Origin: a bacterium
GTDB taxonomy: Bacteria > BMS3Abin14
Assembly: GCA_020350725.1 (NCBI GenBank)
Contig: CP070719.1
Location: 1,482,096-1,515,403 of the forward strand
Length of the DNA: 33,308 nucleotides
Reading direction: 5' to 3'
Shown: in pieces, positions 1-7,827 of the stretch
How positions within the stretch are numbered: the first letter of the stretch is position 1
Layout of the letters: each line of letters opens with the position of its first letter
Notes under the pieces: generated by a model
Database searches by the model: none
Told to the model about the DNA's origin: nothing
What the model saw: the letters and a program-made list of their open reading frames with translations, nothing else
Program-made: the position numbers and the translations under genes

Positions 1-119
1 AGGCCATCGCGTCTGTGGATAACAAGGCCGTCATCGACGTGCTGCGGGATCTGTCGGAAAATGATCCCGACCGGATCGTGCGCGACACTGCCCGTTCCCT
101 GACGGAGGGCAGAAAATAA
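1..119 (+). CDS. C-terminal end of a HEAT-repeat-like protein (5' truncated)
   Basis: The reading frame is open from the left edge and ends in TAA at 117-119, giving about 38 residues. They have the look of the last helix pair of a HEAT repeat: a V-x-x-L-x-x-L helix, the turn DPDRIVRD, then a helix with alanine and leucine and a glycine-containing end. The turn D-P-x-x-x-V-R is typical of HEAT/PBS-lyase repeats. The gene stops one base before the cheR ATG, so the two are probably co-transcribed, and HEAT proteins do occur in chemotaxis-like clusters. The fragment is too short to say more, and the assignment rests only on this pattern. Confidence 0.5.
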   Translation, partial: AIASVDNKAVIDVLRDLSENDPDRIVRDTARSLTEGRK

Positions 120-120
120 T

Positions 121-981
121 ATGCTGCTCGATGACACCGGCAGGGTTGAACTCACCGATGAGGAGTTCAGGCTCCTATCCAGCTTCATATACGATTACTG
201 CGGCATCTTCTTTGACGTCTCGAGCCGCTTTCTCCTGGAAAGCCGCCTCCAGAACAGGCTGAAGTCCCACCGTTTCGATTCCTTCCTCAAGTACTACCAT
301 TACCTGCTCTTTCACCAGGACAGGATCCAGGAGATCAACGCTCTCCTGGATGTGGTCACCACCAACGAAACCTATTTCTTCAGGGAGATCAACCAGCTCA
401 ATGCCTTCTCGGAGGAGATCCTCCCTGAGCTGGCTCGCCGCAAGGCGGCCCAGAGGCACATCAGGATCTGGAGTGCGGGCTGCTCGACAGGCGAAGAGCC
501 CTACACTTTGGCTATGATGATCAGGGATTCGAAGCTTTTCGATGGGTGGAAGCTCGACATCATCGGTACCGATATCAGCCAGCGTGTCCTCAAAACCGCT
601 CGGAAGGCCGTTTATTCCCAGTCATCCTTCAGGGTAACGGATGCCTCCTACATGCTGCGTTATTTCCGGAAGGCGGATGACGGGAAGTACTCTCTGGACG
701 AGTCCATTCGATCCATGGTGCACTTCGGTCACCATAATCTGCTCGACCAGAGGATGATGGGGCTTATCGGCGAATGCGACCTGATCATCTGCCGAAACGT
801 CATCATCTATTTTGACGCCAATGCAAAGGCGAAAGTGGTCCATTGCTTCCACAGCAGGCTTGTCCCGGGCGGCTACCTGCTCCTGGGGCATTCGGAATCC
901 CTTATGAACATTACGACGGCCTTTCGACTGAAGCACCTGAAAAAGGTCATGGTCTATCAAAAACCCGGAGGAGAGGAATAG
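121..981 (+). CDS. cheR: CheR chemotaxis protein methyltransferase
   Basis: A 286-residue protein of normal CheR length. CheR transfers methyl groups from S-adenosylmethionine to glutamates of chemoreceptors. The N-terminal helical CheR_N domain covers about residues 10-75. NETYFFRE (82-89) and the SAM-binding segment SAGCSTGEEPYTLAM (118-132) are both hallmarks of the family. They are followed by the acidic strand end GTD (149-151), the ICRNVIIYF segment (223-231) and GHSES (256-260). No TPR extension or receptor-binding pentapeptide tail is visible. The ATG is one base after the previous stop, and cheB follows 17 nt downstream, so the methylation and demethylation enzymes form a pair. The receptors and CheA are not in the window and probably lie to the left. 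Confidence 0.96.
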   Translation: MLLDDTGRVELTDEEFRLLSSFIYDYCGIFFDVSSRFLLESRLQNRLKSHRFDSFLKYYHYLLFHQDRIQEINALLDVVTTNETYFFREINQLNAFSEEILPELARRKAAQRHIRIWSAGCSTGEEPYTLAMMIRDSKLFDGWKLDIIGTDISQRVLKTARKAVYSQSSFRVTDASYMLRYFRKADDGKYSLDESIRSMVHFGHHNLLDQRMMGLIGECDLIICRNVIIYFDANAKAKVVHCFHSRLVPGGYLLLGHSESLMNITTAFRLKHLKKVMVYQKPGGEE

Positions 982-998
982 ACAGGGAGTAAAATACA

Positions 999-2063
999 TT
1001 GCGAATTCTAGTCATCGATGATTCAGCCTACAATCGTAAGATGATCCGTTCCATGCTCATGGAAATGGCGGAGGTCGAACTGGTGGACATCGCCTCCGAC
1101 GGTGAAGAGGCCATCAAGGCGGTCATGACGGAACCACCCGACGTCATTACCCTTGACCTGAACATGCCCCGGATGGATGGTTTCACTTTTCTGCGCTGGC
1201 TGATGCGAAACCGCCCCCTTCCCGTCGTCGTTGTCAGTTCAGAGGGTGGGGAAAAGAATGTCTTCAAGGCCCTGGATCTCGGAGCACTGGATTTTGTCGT
1301 AAAACCGCTCAGGTACGCTTCCGAGAGGATCGTCGAGATCAGGTCTGAACTGCAGGAGAAAGTGCGGGCCGTAGCCAGCAAGAACATGAAGCAATATCTG
1401 GATCACCTGAAGGCATCCAGGCCCCCTCGGCGGTACCCTGTCCACCACCCGTCGGCAGCCACGGACGATGATATCAAGGGGGTCCTTGTCATTGGAGCGT
1501 CCACAGGAGGTCCATCCGCCGTGCAGCGGGTCCTGTCTGAGATCCACGAGGACTTTTCCCTCCCGATCATCGTTGTTCAGCACATGCCACCCGTGTTCAC
1601 AAGACAGTTTTCCCTGCGTCTGGGAAAGAATACCCCCCTGGAAGCGAAGGAGGCGGAGGAGGGCGATCCACTCGTGCCGGGAAGGATCCTGGTCGTCCCG
1701 GGAGGATATCATCTGAAAATGGATGATCGGCAGGGCCACAGGGTCGTCCTGGTGGAAAAGCAGGAGGGAGATCGATTCGTCCCCTCCGTGGACGTGACCA
1801 TGACTTCCGCGGCAGAGATTTTCGGAAGGAGGGTCGTGGGCGTCCTCCTGACCGGCATGGGAAATGATGGGGCTGACGGTATGAGCAGGATACGTGAAAT
1901 GGGGGGACGGACAATCGCGGAATCAGAGGAATCCACTGTGGTCTTCGGAATGCCCAGGGCCGCCCTCCAGAAAGGTGCTGTCGAAGAGGTCCTCGATCTG
2001 GAGGAGATACCTGACAGGATCATGGAGATGGTCCGCGACATAAGCGGCTTGAAAAATGGCTAG
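999..2063 (+). CDS. cheB: CheB protein-glutamate methylesterase/deamidase response regulator
   Basis: A 354-residue two-domain protein. The receiver domain (1-120) has the acidic pair D7/D8, phospho-acceptor D53 in TLDLNMP, and K102 before a proline. A linker of about 40 residues leads to the methylesterase domain (about 160-350). Its catalytic triad is readable as S168 in GASTGGPS, H195 in VVQHMPP and D290 in GMGNDG. It removes receptor methyl groups and deamidates receptor glutamines when phosphorylated, normally by CheA. The start is TTG at 999, with GGGAG at 985-989 ending 9 nt upstream; the receiver domain begins right at this codon, and no ATG lies near it. It follows cheR directly. Confidence 0.97.
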   Translation: MRILVIDDSAYNRKMIRSMLMEMAEVELVDIASDGEEAIKAVMTEPPDVITLDLNMPRMDGFTFLRWLMRNRPLPVVVVSSEGGEKNVFKALDLGALDFVVKPLRYASERIVEIRSELQEKVRAVASKNMKQYLDHLKASRPPRRYPVHHPSAATDDDIKGVLVIGASTGGPSAVQRVLSEIHEDFSLPIIVVQHMPPVFTRQFSLRLGKNTPLEAKEAEEGDPLVPGRILVVPGGYHLKMDDRQGHRVVLVEKQEGDRFVPSVDVTMTSAAEIFGRRVVGVLLTGMGNDGADGMSRIREMGGRTIAESEESTVVFGMPRAALQKGAVEEVLDLEEIPDRIMEMVRDISGLKNG

Positions 2064-2172
2064 AGCGGTGATAATTGATAATAATTTACCAGACAGCCAA
2101 TGTCCTTCTGATTGCCGGCCAGGATGCCGGGAATGGCGCGTCAAAATGCATCCATGAATTGGAGCCGTGAAA

Positions 2173-2982
2173 ATGGACGATGAGAATAAAAAAGACTCAC
2201 TCTTCAGGAAGGGTGAAGAGTTTCTGGAGATGTTCCGGCAGGGGCAGGAATTTACCCAGGAGCTCATGCAGGATAACGAGCGGCTCAGGTACCGGGTCGT
2301 CCAGCTCGAGGAAGAATTAAAGGCTAAACTGGACTTCTCGCAGGAGCCGGTCGCTTTAGCGGCCTACGACGAGAGACTGCGCGAGCTGGAAAACAGGCTT
2401 GTCCAGGTGGAGGAGGAAAATCTCAACTTCGCACAGAGATACATTGACGTCGAAGAGCAGAACAACAATCTTGCCAATCTCTACGTTGCCAGCTATCAAC
2501 TCCACTCCACTCTCGATTACGATGAGGTCCTGCAGATCATCCTGGAGATCATCATCAACCTCATCGGCGCCGAGGTTTTCGCCATCTTCCTTCTGGACGA
2601 GAAGGAGAAAGCCCTGCTACCGGCGGCGGCAGAGGGGGTCGGGCTGGAGGCGATCGAACCCATACCCCTAGGTCAGGGGACCATCGGCCAGGCGGCGGAG
2701 CTGAACCAGAGTTATTTCAACGAAAACCCCCCAAAATCCATAGATGACCTCTTTCAGGACCCGCTGGTATGTATTCCGCTCCTCATCAAGGAAGAGCTGA
2801 TAGGGGTCATATGCCTTTACCGGCTTCTCCAGCAGAAGGAGGAGTTCGTGGCGGTCGATTTTGAGCTCTTCACACTCCTCGCCGGACACGCCGCAACCGC
2901 TATTTTCAGCGCCAGGCTCTATACGGAGTCGAGGAGAAAACTCACGACCTATCAGGGTTTCCTTGACCTTCTCAGCCAATAG
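2173..2982 (+). CDS. Coiled-coil plus GAF domain signalling protein
   Basis: About 269 residues. The first 35 are charged. Residues about 35-100 look like a coiled coil, with heptad-like leucines among glutamates. From about 110 to 255 there is a GAF domain: a long helix with L-D-Y-D-E-V-L, the strand AEVFAIFLLDEKE, a GQGTIGQAAE turn, and the closing strand PLLIKEELIGVICLY. GAF domains bind small ligands or make dimers; no ligand can be inferred. ATG 2173 is preferred because GGAG at 2161-2164 lies 8 nt upstream, while the in-frame GTG at 2167 is only 2 nt from it. It sits between cheB and a CheY-like gene, so a role in the same signalling pathway is inferred. There is no output domain or kinase. 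Confidence 0.85.
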   Translation: MDDENKKDSLFRKGEEFLEMFRQGQEFTQELMQDNERLRYRVVQLEEELKAKLDFSQEPVALAAYDERLRELENRLVQVEEENLNFAQRYIDVEEQNNNLANLYVASYQLHSTLDYDEVLQIILEIIINLIGAEVFAIFLLDEKEKALLPAAAEGVGLEAIEPIPLGQGTIGQAAELNQSYFNENPPKSIDDLFQDPLVCIPLLIKEELIGVICLYRLLQQKEEFVAVDFELFTLLAGHAATAIFSARLYTESRRKLTTYQGFLDLLSQ

Positions 2983-2999
2983 GCGGGCGGGAGAGAACG

Positions 3000-3374
3000 A
3001 TGGCGTCCCTAAAGTTCCTGGTGATTGAAGACTCCCCGACGATGAGGCAGCTGATTCGCTTCGCCCTTAACCGTATCCCTCAGGTGGAAGTCGTCGAGGC
3101 GTCGGATGGTGTGGACGGTTTGAAGAAGCTCTCCTCAGCGGATATTGATCTTATTCTCACCGATATCAACATGCCGATCATGGATGGGATCAAACTGGTG
3201 ACGCTCGTCCGTTCGAACGAGAACTACAAGGACATCCCGATCATCATTATCACGACCGAGGGCGCCAAAGAGGACAAGGACAGGGCCATGGCCCTCGGGG
3301 CCAATGCCTACATCACTAAACCGATCCAGGCGAGCAGCCTCGTTTCCACAGTTAAACAGCTTCTCAAGCTCTAG
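3000..3374 (+). CDS. cheY: CheY-like single-domain response regulator
   Basis: A 124-residue stand-alone receiver domain with the complete phosphorylation site: E10/D11, phospho-acceptor D55 in LTDINMP, the T85/T86 switch position and K107 followed by proline. There is no DNA-binding or enzymatic output, which is the CheY pattern. GGGAG at 2988-2992 is 7 nt before the ATG, and the gene follows the GAF gene by 17 nt, so it is the last visible member of the chemotaxis block. It could act on the flagellar motor, on type IV pili, or as a phosphate sink; the window does not say which. Confidence 0.93.
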   Translation: MASLKFLVIEDSPTMRQLIRFALNRIPQVEVVEASDGVDGLKKLSSADIDLILTDINMPIMDGIKLVTLVRSNENYKDIPIIIITTEGAKEDKDRAMALGANAYITKPIQASSLVSTVKQLLKL

Positions 3375-3481
3375 TGATCCGATATTCGTACCCCGGCGGC
3401 GGTATAGGATACCGTGACGGACGGTTCGGGAAACCGGGTATCAACCTGCCCGCAGCCCGCCGGAACCTGGACCCGGGTACC

Positions 3482-3509
3482 TTGAATTTCTCCCCCCGAC
3501 ACGCATAAC
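3482..3509 (+). promoter_or_regulatory. Possible sigma70-type promoter for leuS
   Basis: TTGAAT (3482-3487) and CATAAC (3504-3509) are separated by 16 nt, each matching four of six consensus bases. A start near 3516 would put the leuS ribosome-binding site (GGAGG, 3520-3524) at the very 5' end of the message. This is a weak match in the 157-nt spacer between cheY and leuS and could be chance. Confidence 0.28.
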
Positions 3510-3531
3510 AGGTAACACCGGAGGTATTTCC

Positions 3532-6015
3532 ATGTCGTCACCCAGATATTCACCGCGGGAACTCGAGCCGAAATGGCAGGCGCGTTGGGAGGAATCCCGT
3601 CTCTACCGGTCCACGGAGAAGTCCTCCAGGGAGAAGTTCTACTGTCTCGAGATGTTTCCCTATCCCTCGGGGGACCTCCACATGGGGCACATGCGGAACT
3701 ACGCCATAGGAGACGCCTATGCCCGATTCCTGCGAATGAAGGGCTATAATGTCCTCTACCCAATGGGATACGATGCTTTCGGGCTGCCGGCGGAGAACGC
3801 CGCGATCACGAGAAAGGTGGATCCGGCGAAGTGGACCCGCCGGTCCATCGAGAGGATGATGAGCGTGCAGAGGAGGATGGGCCTCTCCTATGACTGGGAG
3901 AGGACCCTGGCCACCTGTGAGCCGGCTTACTACCATTGGAATCAATGGATCTTCCTTAAATTCCTGGAGAGGGGACTGGCTTACCGCAGGTCGGCACCGG
4001 TGAACTGGTGCCCGTCCTGCGGTACGGTTCTGGCCAACGAGCAGGTCGAAAATGGGGGATGCTGGCGATGCAGTTCCCAGGTTGAGAAGAAGGACCTCGA
4101 GCAGTGGTTCTTCAAGATAACGGAATACGCCGATGAGCTCCTCAAAGACCTGGACGCTCTCGAGAACTGGCCGGAGCGGGTCAAGACCATGCAGCGCAAC
4201 TGGATCGGCAGGAGTGAGGGGGCCGAAATCGACTTCCCGCTGGTCGGTTCCGATACCATCATCTCCACCTTCACTACCCGGCCCGATACCGTTTTCGGTA
4301 TCACCTACCTGGTCCTGGCCCCTGAACATCCGCTGGTTGCTCAACTGGTCTCCGGCTCCGAGAGGGAGAAGGCGGTGCTGGATTTCGCCGACAGGGCCAT
4401 GAGGCAATCGGCCATCGAGAGGACGGATGAGACCCGGGACAAAGTGGGTATAGACACCGGCCGAAGGTTCATCAACCCGGTAAACGGTCAGCAATTCCCC
4501 ATTCTGGTGGCCGATTACGTTCTGATGGAATACGGTACGGGAGCGGTCATGGGTGTCCCGGCGCACGATCAGAGGGACTTCGAGTTCGCGAGGAAATACG
4601 GTCTTCCCGTCAGAGTCGTCATCCAGGACGAGACCGGCGCCCTTGACGGCGATACGATGGTCTGCGCCTACGAGGGCGATGGACCCATGGTGGACTCGGG
4701 GCCCTTCAACGGGCGGAACAACCGTGAGGCAATGGGCCATTTCGTCACGCATCTCGAGGACAACGGATGGGGACGCTCTGCCGTGGGCTACCGGCTCAGG
4801 GACTGGCTCATCTCCCGCCAGCGTTACTGGGGCACGCCCATACCGGTCATATATTGCGGCGGCTGTGGTACCGTTCCCGTTCCGGAGGACCAGCTCCCGG
4901 TTCTCCTCCCCCACGATGTGGAGTTCACAGGTGAAGGGAACCCTCTTGAGACTTCGCCCTCCTTTCTGAACACCTCCTGTCCGTCCTGCTCAGGTCCCGG
5001 ACGACGGGAGACGGACACAATGGATACCTTCATCGATTCGTCACATTATTTTTTCCGCTACACGGATCCGGCCTATGGCAAGCTGCCCTTCGATCCGGAC
5101 AAGGCCGCCTACTGGATGCCGGTTGACCAGTATATTGGGGGTATCGAGCACGCCATATTGCACCTCCTGTACGCCAGGTTCTTCACGAAGGGCCTCAGGG
5201 ACCTCGGTCTGACCGATGTGGGCGAACCCTTCACACGGCTCCTCACCCAGGGAATGGTGATCAAGGATGGGGCCAAGATGTCCAAATCCATGGGGAATGT
5301 CGTCCCGGCCGAGGACATGATGGAACGGTATGGGGCCGATACGGCAAGGATGTTCATCCTCTTCGCCTCTCCACCCGAAAAGGAGCTGGAATGGAGCGAC
5401 CAGGGTGTCGAGGGCTCTTTCCGGTTCCTCACGAGGGTCCATCGGCTGGTGGTGGAGAACCGGCATCTCCTCAATGGCGCCATTGGGGGACAGGAGGTTG
5501 AGGACGAGACAGCCCGATCACTCCGCCACGCCACCCACAGGACCATCAGGAAGGTCACCGACGATATCGAGAGGCGGTTCCAGTTCAATACAGCCATCAG
5601 CGCCATCATGGAGCTGGTAAACGAGCTGCAGCGTTTCCTCACCGAAAGGGGACCGGAGGTCACTGCCGGCCGCGGCGCCGCAGGCGAGGCGATCAGGGTG
5701 ATCGTTCTCCTGTTATCCCCCTTCGCGCCCCATCTGGCGGAGGAACTCTGGGAGACCATCGGTCAGCCCTACAGCGTCGCCCTCCAGGAATGGCCGCAAT
5801 ACGATCCCGATCTGACCGTAAGCAGCAGTGTGGAGGTGGTGGTGCAGGTCAACGGCAAAGTCAGAGCCCGCTTTGCCGCCAACCCGGAAGCCAGCGAGGA
5901 GGAATTGAAGGAGGCGGCCCTGCGGATCCCCAGGATCAAGGAGTACCTCGAGGGGTCTGAACTGGTCAAGCTGGTTGTCGTTCCCGGAAAACTGGTCTCC
6001 ATTGTGGTTCGATGA
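3532..6015 (+). CDS. leuS: Leucyl-tRNA synthetase (class I, bacterial type)
   Basis: An 827-residue cytoplasmic enzyme that charges tRNA(Leu); the length is normal for bacterial LeuS. The class I signatures are HMGH at 50-53 and KMSKS at 582-586. Two cysteine pairs follow the catalytic entry (CPSC and CWRC near 160-180), and another cysteine-rich segment lies near 440-490. The CP1 editing domain contains TTRPDT (248-253) and GVPAHD with D346, the residues that in E. coli LeuS (T252, D345) control hydrolysis of mischarged tRNA, so editing should be intact. GGAGG at 3520-3524 is 7 nt before the ATG. The last four bases are shared with lptE (ATGA), indicating coupling. leuS-lptE-holA is a conserved order in proteobacteria. 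Confidence 0.98.
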   Translation: MSSPRYSPRELEPKWQARWEESRLYRSTEKSSREKFYCLEMFPYPSGDLHMGHMRNYAIGDAYARFLRMKGYNVLYPMGYDAFGLPAENAAITRKVDPAKWTRRSIERMMSVQRRMGLSYDWERTLATCEPAYYHWNQWIFLKFLERGLAYRRSAPVNWCPSCGTVLANEQVENGGCWRCSSQVEKKDLEQWFFKITEYADELLKDLDALENWPERVKTMQRNWIGRSEGAEIDFPLVGSDTIISTFTTRPDTVFGITYLVLAPEHPLVAQLVSGSEREKAVLDFADRAMRQSAIERTDETRDKVGIDTGRRFINPVNGQQFPILVADYVLMEYGTGAVMGVPAHDQRDFEFARKYGLPVRVVIQDETGALDGDTMVCAYEGDGPMVDSGPFNGRNNREAMGHFVTHLEDNGWGRSAVGYRLRDWLISRQRYWGTPIPVIYCGGCGTVPVPEDQLPVLLPHDVEFTGEGNPLETSPSFLNTSCPSCSGPGRRETDTMDTFIDSSHYFFRYTDPAYGKLPFDPDKAAYWMPVDQYIGGIEHAILHLLYARFFTKGLRDLGLTDVGEPFTRLLTQGMVIKDGAKMSKSMGNVVPAEDMMERYGADTARMFILFASPPEKELEWSDQGVEGSFRFLTRVHRLVVENRHLLNGAIGGQEVEDETARSLRHATHRTIRKVTDDIERRFQFNTAISAIMELVNELQRFLTERGPEVTAGRGAAGEAIRVIVLLLSPFAPHLAEELWETIGQPYSVALQEWPQYDPDLTVSSSVEVVVQVNGKVRARFAANPEASEEELKEAALRIPRIKEYLEGSELVKLVVVPGKLVSIVVR

Positions 6016-6485
6016 AGAGACGTCTCCGATTCCTTTCCCTCATCCTCGCCGTCCTTCTGACGGGATGCGGGTACCGGTTCACCGCCGGTTATTCAGCAGA
6101 GCGGTTTTCCCTGGCGAAACTCCAGAACGCCACCGCCGAACCCCGGTTGGCGGACATGTTTGAGGAAGCGCTTCTTAAAGCGGCCGGTATCAGAAGACGG
6201 GACGGAAGTCCCTCGCTGCAGGTCGTCCTGGCGGAATTCTCGGAGGTGGTTCAGTCCGTGACCTCGCAAGGGGAACCCGTCCGGCAGGAGATTTACCTGA
6301 CCTTCGAATGGAGAGCCGAATCGCCCTCAGGCGGTGAGGATCTGTCGGGGAGGGCCAGGGTCGATCGGTCCTACCTGTGGTCCCCTGACCCGGTGACGCT
6401 GGACTGGAACCGGCGGGCGGCCCTGAGGCTCATCTGCGAGGAGGCAGCCAGGGGCCTCTCGGACAGGCTGGCAGGGATCAAATGA
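6012..6485 (+). CDS. lptE: LptE-like LPS-assembly lipoprotein
   Basis: A 157-residue protein with a lipoprotein signal peptide: basic MKRR, a hydrophobic stretch, and lipobox LLTGC with C19 as the predicted lipidated residue. The mature part has the GYRF start common after the lipobox in LptE, then alternating strands and helices. LptE is the outer-membrane lipoprotein that plugs the LptD barrel for lipopolysaccharide insertion. Sequence identity in this family is low, so the call leans on the lipobox, the size and the position between leuS and holA, where lptE usually sits. It overlaps leuS by 4 nt, and holA begins 10 nt after its stop. Confidence 0.85.
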   Translation: MKRRLRFLSLILAVLLTGCGYRFTAGYSAERFSLAKLQNATAEPRLADMFEEALLKAAGIRRRDGSPSLQVVLAEFSEVVQSVTSQGEPVRQEIYLTFEWRAESPSGGEDLSGRARVDRSYLWSPDPVTLDWNRRAALRLICEEAARGLSDRLAGIK

Positions 6486-6495
6486 GGAGGAAGTG

Positions 6496-7452
6496 ATGGG
6501 CAGCCGGGAAAAAGAGGCAGCCTTTCTGATCATATCACCGGAGCCCCTCCTCCTGAGGGAGACCGAGCAGCAGCTGCTGGATGGTCTCGTTCCCCCCGAG
6601 GCTCGATCACTGAACTATCTCCCCGTCTACGGATGGGAGGCGGATATCCGCTCTGTCCTGGAATTTCTTCAGACAATACCCTTCCTCTCCGCCGGACGGC
6701 TCTTGGTTCTCCGCGAAGTCCACGCGTTCGACCAGTGGAAGGACCTCATCGAATACCTCAAGGATCCCAATCCGACTTCGACCCTCGTCATGACCTCCAG
6801 CGAGCTGAAGAAGAAGGACGCTGCATACAGGACCCTGTCTCAATATTGCCAGGTTCGGGAACTGAAAAGACCCTACGGCGAGGCCGTCGTCAGCTGGGTC
6901 GTGGACAGGTTCCGGAGCCTGGACAAGAAAATAGATCGCCATCTCGCCCGAATACTGGTGGAGACCAGCGGCACTTCCCTGACGGATCTCGGTTCCGAGG
7001 TGGAGAAGATCTCCATCCATGCCGGGGAGAGGGCCGAGATCGAGAGGGACGATCTGGATGTGTCCATCCCCGGGGGAATCGAGAATATCTTCAACCTTAT
7101 CGACGCTCTGGGAGACGGTGACAGGGAGACAGCCCTTAAGTGCCTGCGCAGGCTGACGGATTCCGGCAGCCGGCCGGAATACCTCATTCCCATGATAGCG
7201 CGTCACTACCGCCAGATGATCCGGGGGCGGTCCCTGATCTCGGAGGGTATGGAACCCGCCGCGGCAGCAGCTCAGCTCGGCATTAAATACAGGGGATTAC
7301 AGGAAAAATTCTTCCGCCACATGGCGCGCGCCGGAAAGAGGGATCTGGAGAGAGATATGGTCCGTCTTTCGGTCAGCGACCGGCTTTTAAAGACCGGCAG
7401 CATGCCCGAAGATATCATACTGGACAGGCTTCTGATGGAATTACTGGTCTGA
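6496..7452 (+). CDS. holA: DNA polymerase III subunit delta
   Basis: A 318-residue protein of typical HolA length. The delta subunit opens the beta sliding clamp as part of the clamp loader. The N-terminal part (about 10-110) contains the FLSAGRLLVLREVHAF segment expected in the first RecA-like domain. The middle has the T-S-G-T-S-L-T-D-L-x-x-E-x-x-K helix and NIFNLIDALGDGD. The C-terminal collar domain is helical and includes RHYRQMIRGR. ATG 6496 is preferred because GAGGAGG at 6484-6490 is 5 nt away; the GTG at 6493 is only 2 nt away. The end overlaps the end of convergent rpsT by 12 nt (7441-7452). Confidence 0.93.
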   Translation: MGSREKEAAFLIISPEPLLLRETEQQLLDGLVPPEARSLNYLPVYGWEADIRSVLEFLQTIPFLSAGRLLVLREVHAFDQWKDLIEYLKDPNPTSTLVMTSSELKKKDAAYRTLSQYCQVRELKRPYGEAVVSWVVDRFRSLDKKIDRHLARILVETSGTSLTDLGSEVEKISIHAGERAEIERDDLDVSIPGGIENIFNLIDALGDGDRETALKCLRRLTDSGSRPEYLIPMIARHYRQMIRGRSLISEGMEPAAAAAQLGIKYRGLQEKFFRHMARAGKRDLERDMVRLSVSDRLLKTGSMPEDIILDRLLMELLV

Positions 7453-7713
7453 CTTAAGGGAGTTGACCTGTCGGGTAAGACGGGAGATTTTTCTGGAAGC
7501 GGTGTTCCGGTGCATGGTGCTCTTTGCAGCAGCCTTCTGAATGGCCGGTATGGCCTGTCCCAGGGCACCTTCAGCGGTTCCCCGGTCGCCGGCCTCCACG
7601 GCACTGATGACCTCCTTGGTCAGGTTCTTTATCCTGGTCCTTCTCTGCTGATTGCTCAGCTTCCTCTTGAGACTCTGCTTGTGCCTCTTGATAGCGGATT
7701 TATGCGTTGCCAA
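7441..7713 (-). CDS. rpsT: 30S ribosomal protein S20
   Basis: A 90-residue, very basic helical protein beginning MATHKSAIKRHKQS, the classic S20 N terminus, followed by NQQRRTRIKNLTKEV and the KAAAKSTMHRNTASRKISRL segment. S20 binds 16S rRNA early in 30S assembly. The start is TTG (complement of 7711-7713), with AGGAGG (complement of 7721-7726) 7 nt upstream; the only in-frame ATG lies about 26 codons further up and would add a tail foreign to S20. A strong promoter lies at 7759-7787. The stop is inside the last codons of holA. The E. coli rpsT gene also uses UUG, which is linked to its autogenous control, so the same regulation is possible here. Confidence 0.97.
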   Translation of the reverse strand: MATHKSAIKRHKQSLKRKLSNQQRRTRIKNLTKEVISAVEAGDRGTAEGALGQAIPAIQKAAAKSTMHRNTASRKISRLTRQVNSLKSDQ

Positions 7714-7758
7714 TTGAAATCCTCCTGTTACAGTAGGGACTGTCCGACAGAAAGAAGC

Positions 7759-7787
7759 AGATAACCCGATTTCTTTAAACTTGTCAA
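7759..7787 (-). promoter_or_regulatory. Sigma70-type promoter of rpsT
   Basis: On the minus strand TTGACA (complement of 7782-7787) and TTATCT (complement of 7759-7764) are separated by exactly 17 nt. The -35 is a perfect consensus. Transcription would begin near 7752, giving a leader of about 38 nt before the TTG start of rpsT, containing its AGGAGG site. Confidence 0.8.
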
Positions 7788-7827
7788 ACACTTTCTGAAT
7801 GTTCCACTGGAGAATAGGGACAGCTCA

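Noticed and set aside
2115-2130. CCGGC/GCCGG hairpin as a terminator between cheB and the GAF gene
   Set aside because: The stem is only 5 bp and no T run follows on either strand.
3375-3531. T-box leader for leuS
   Set aside because: The spacer is short and shows neither the conserved T-box bulge sequence nor a terminator/antiterminator pair.
3550-4914. 454-codon open frame on the minus strand
   Set aside because: It lies fully inside leuS, whose catalytic and editing motifs are intact. Long antisense frames are expected in GC-rich genes, and this one has no recognisable domain.
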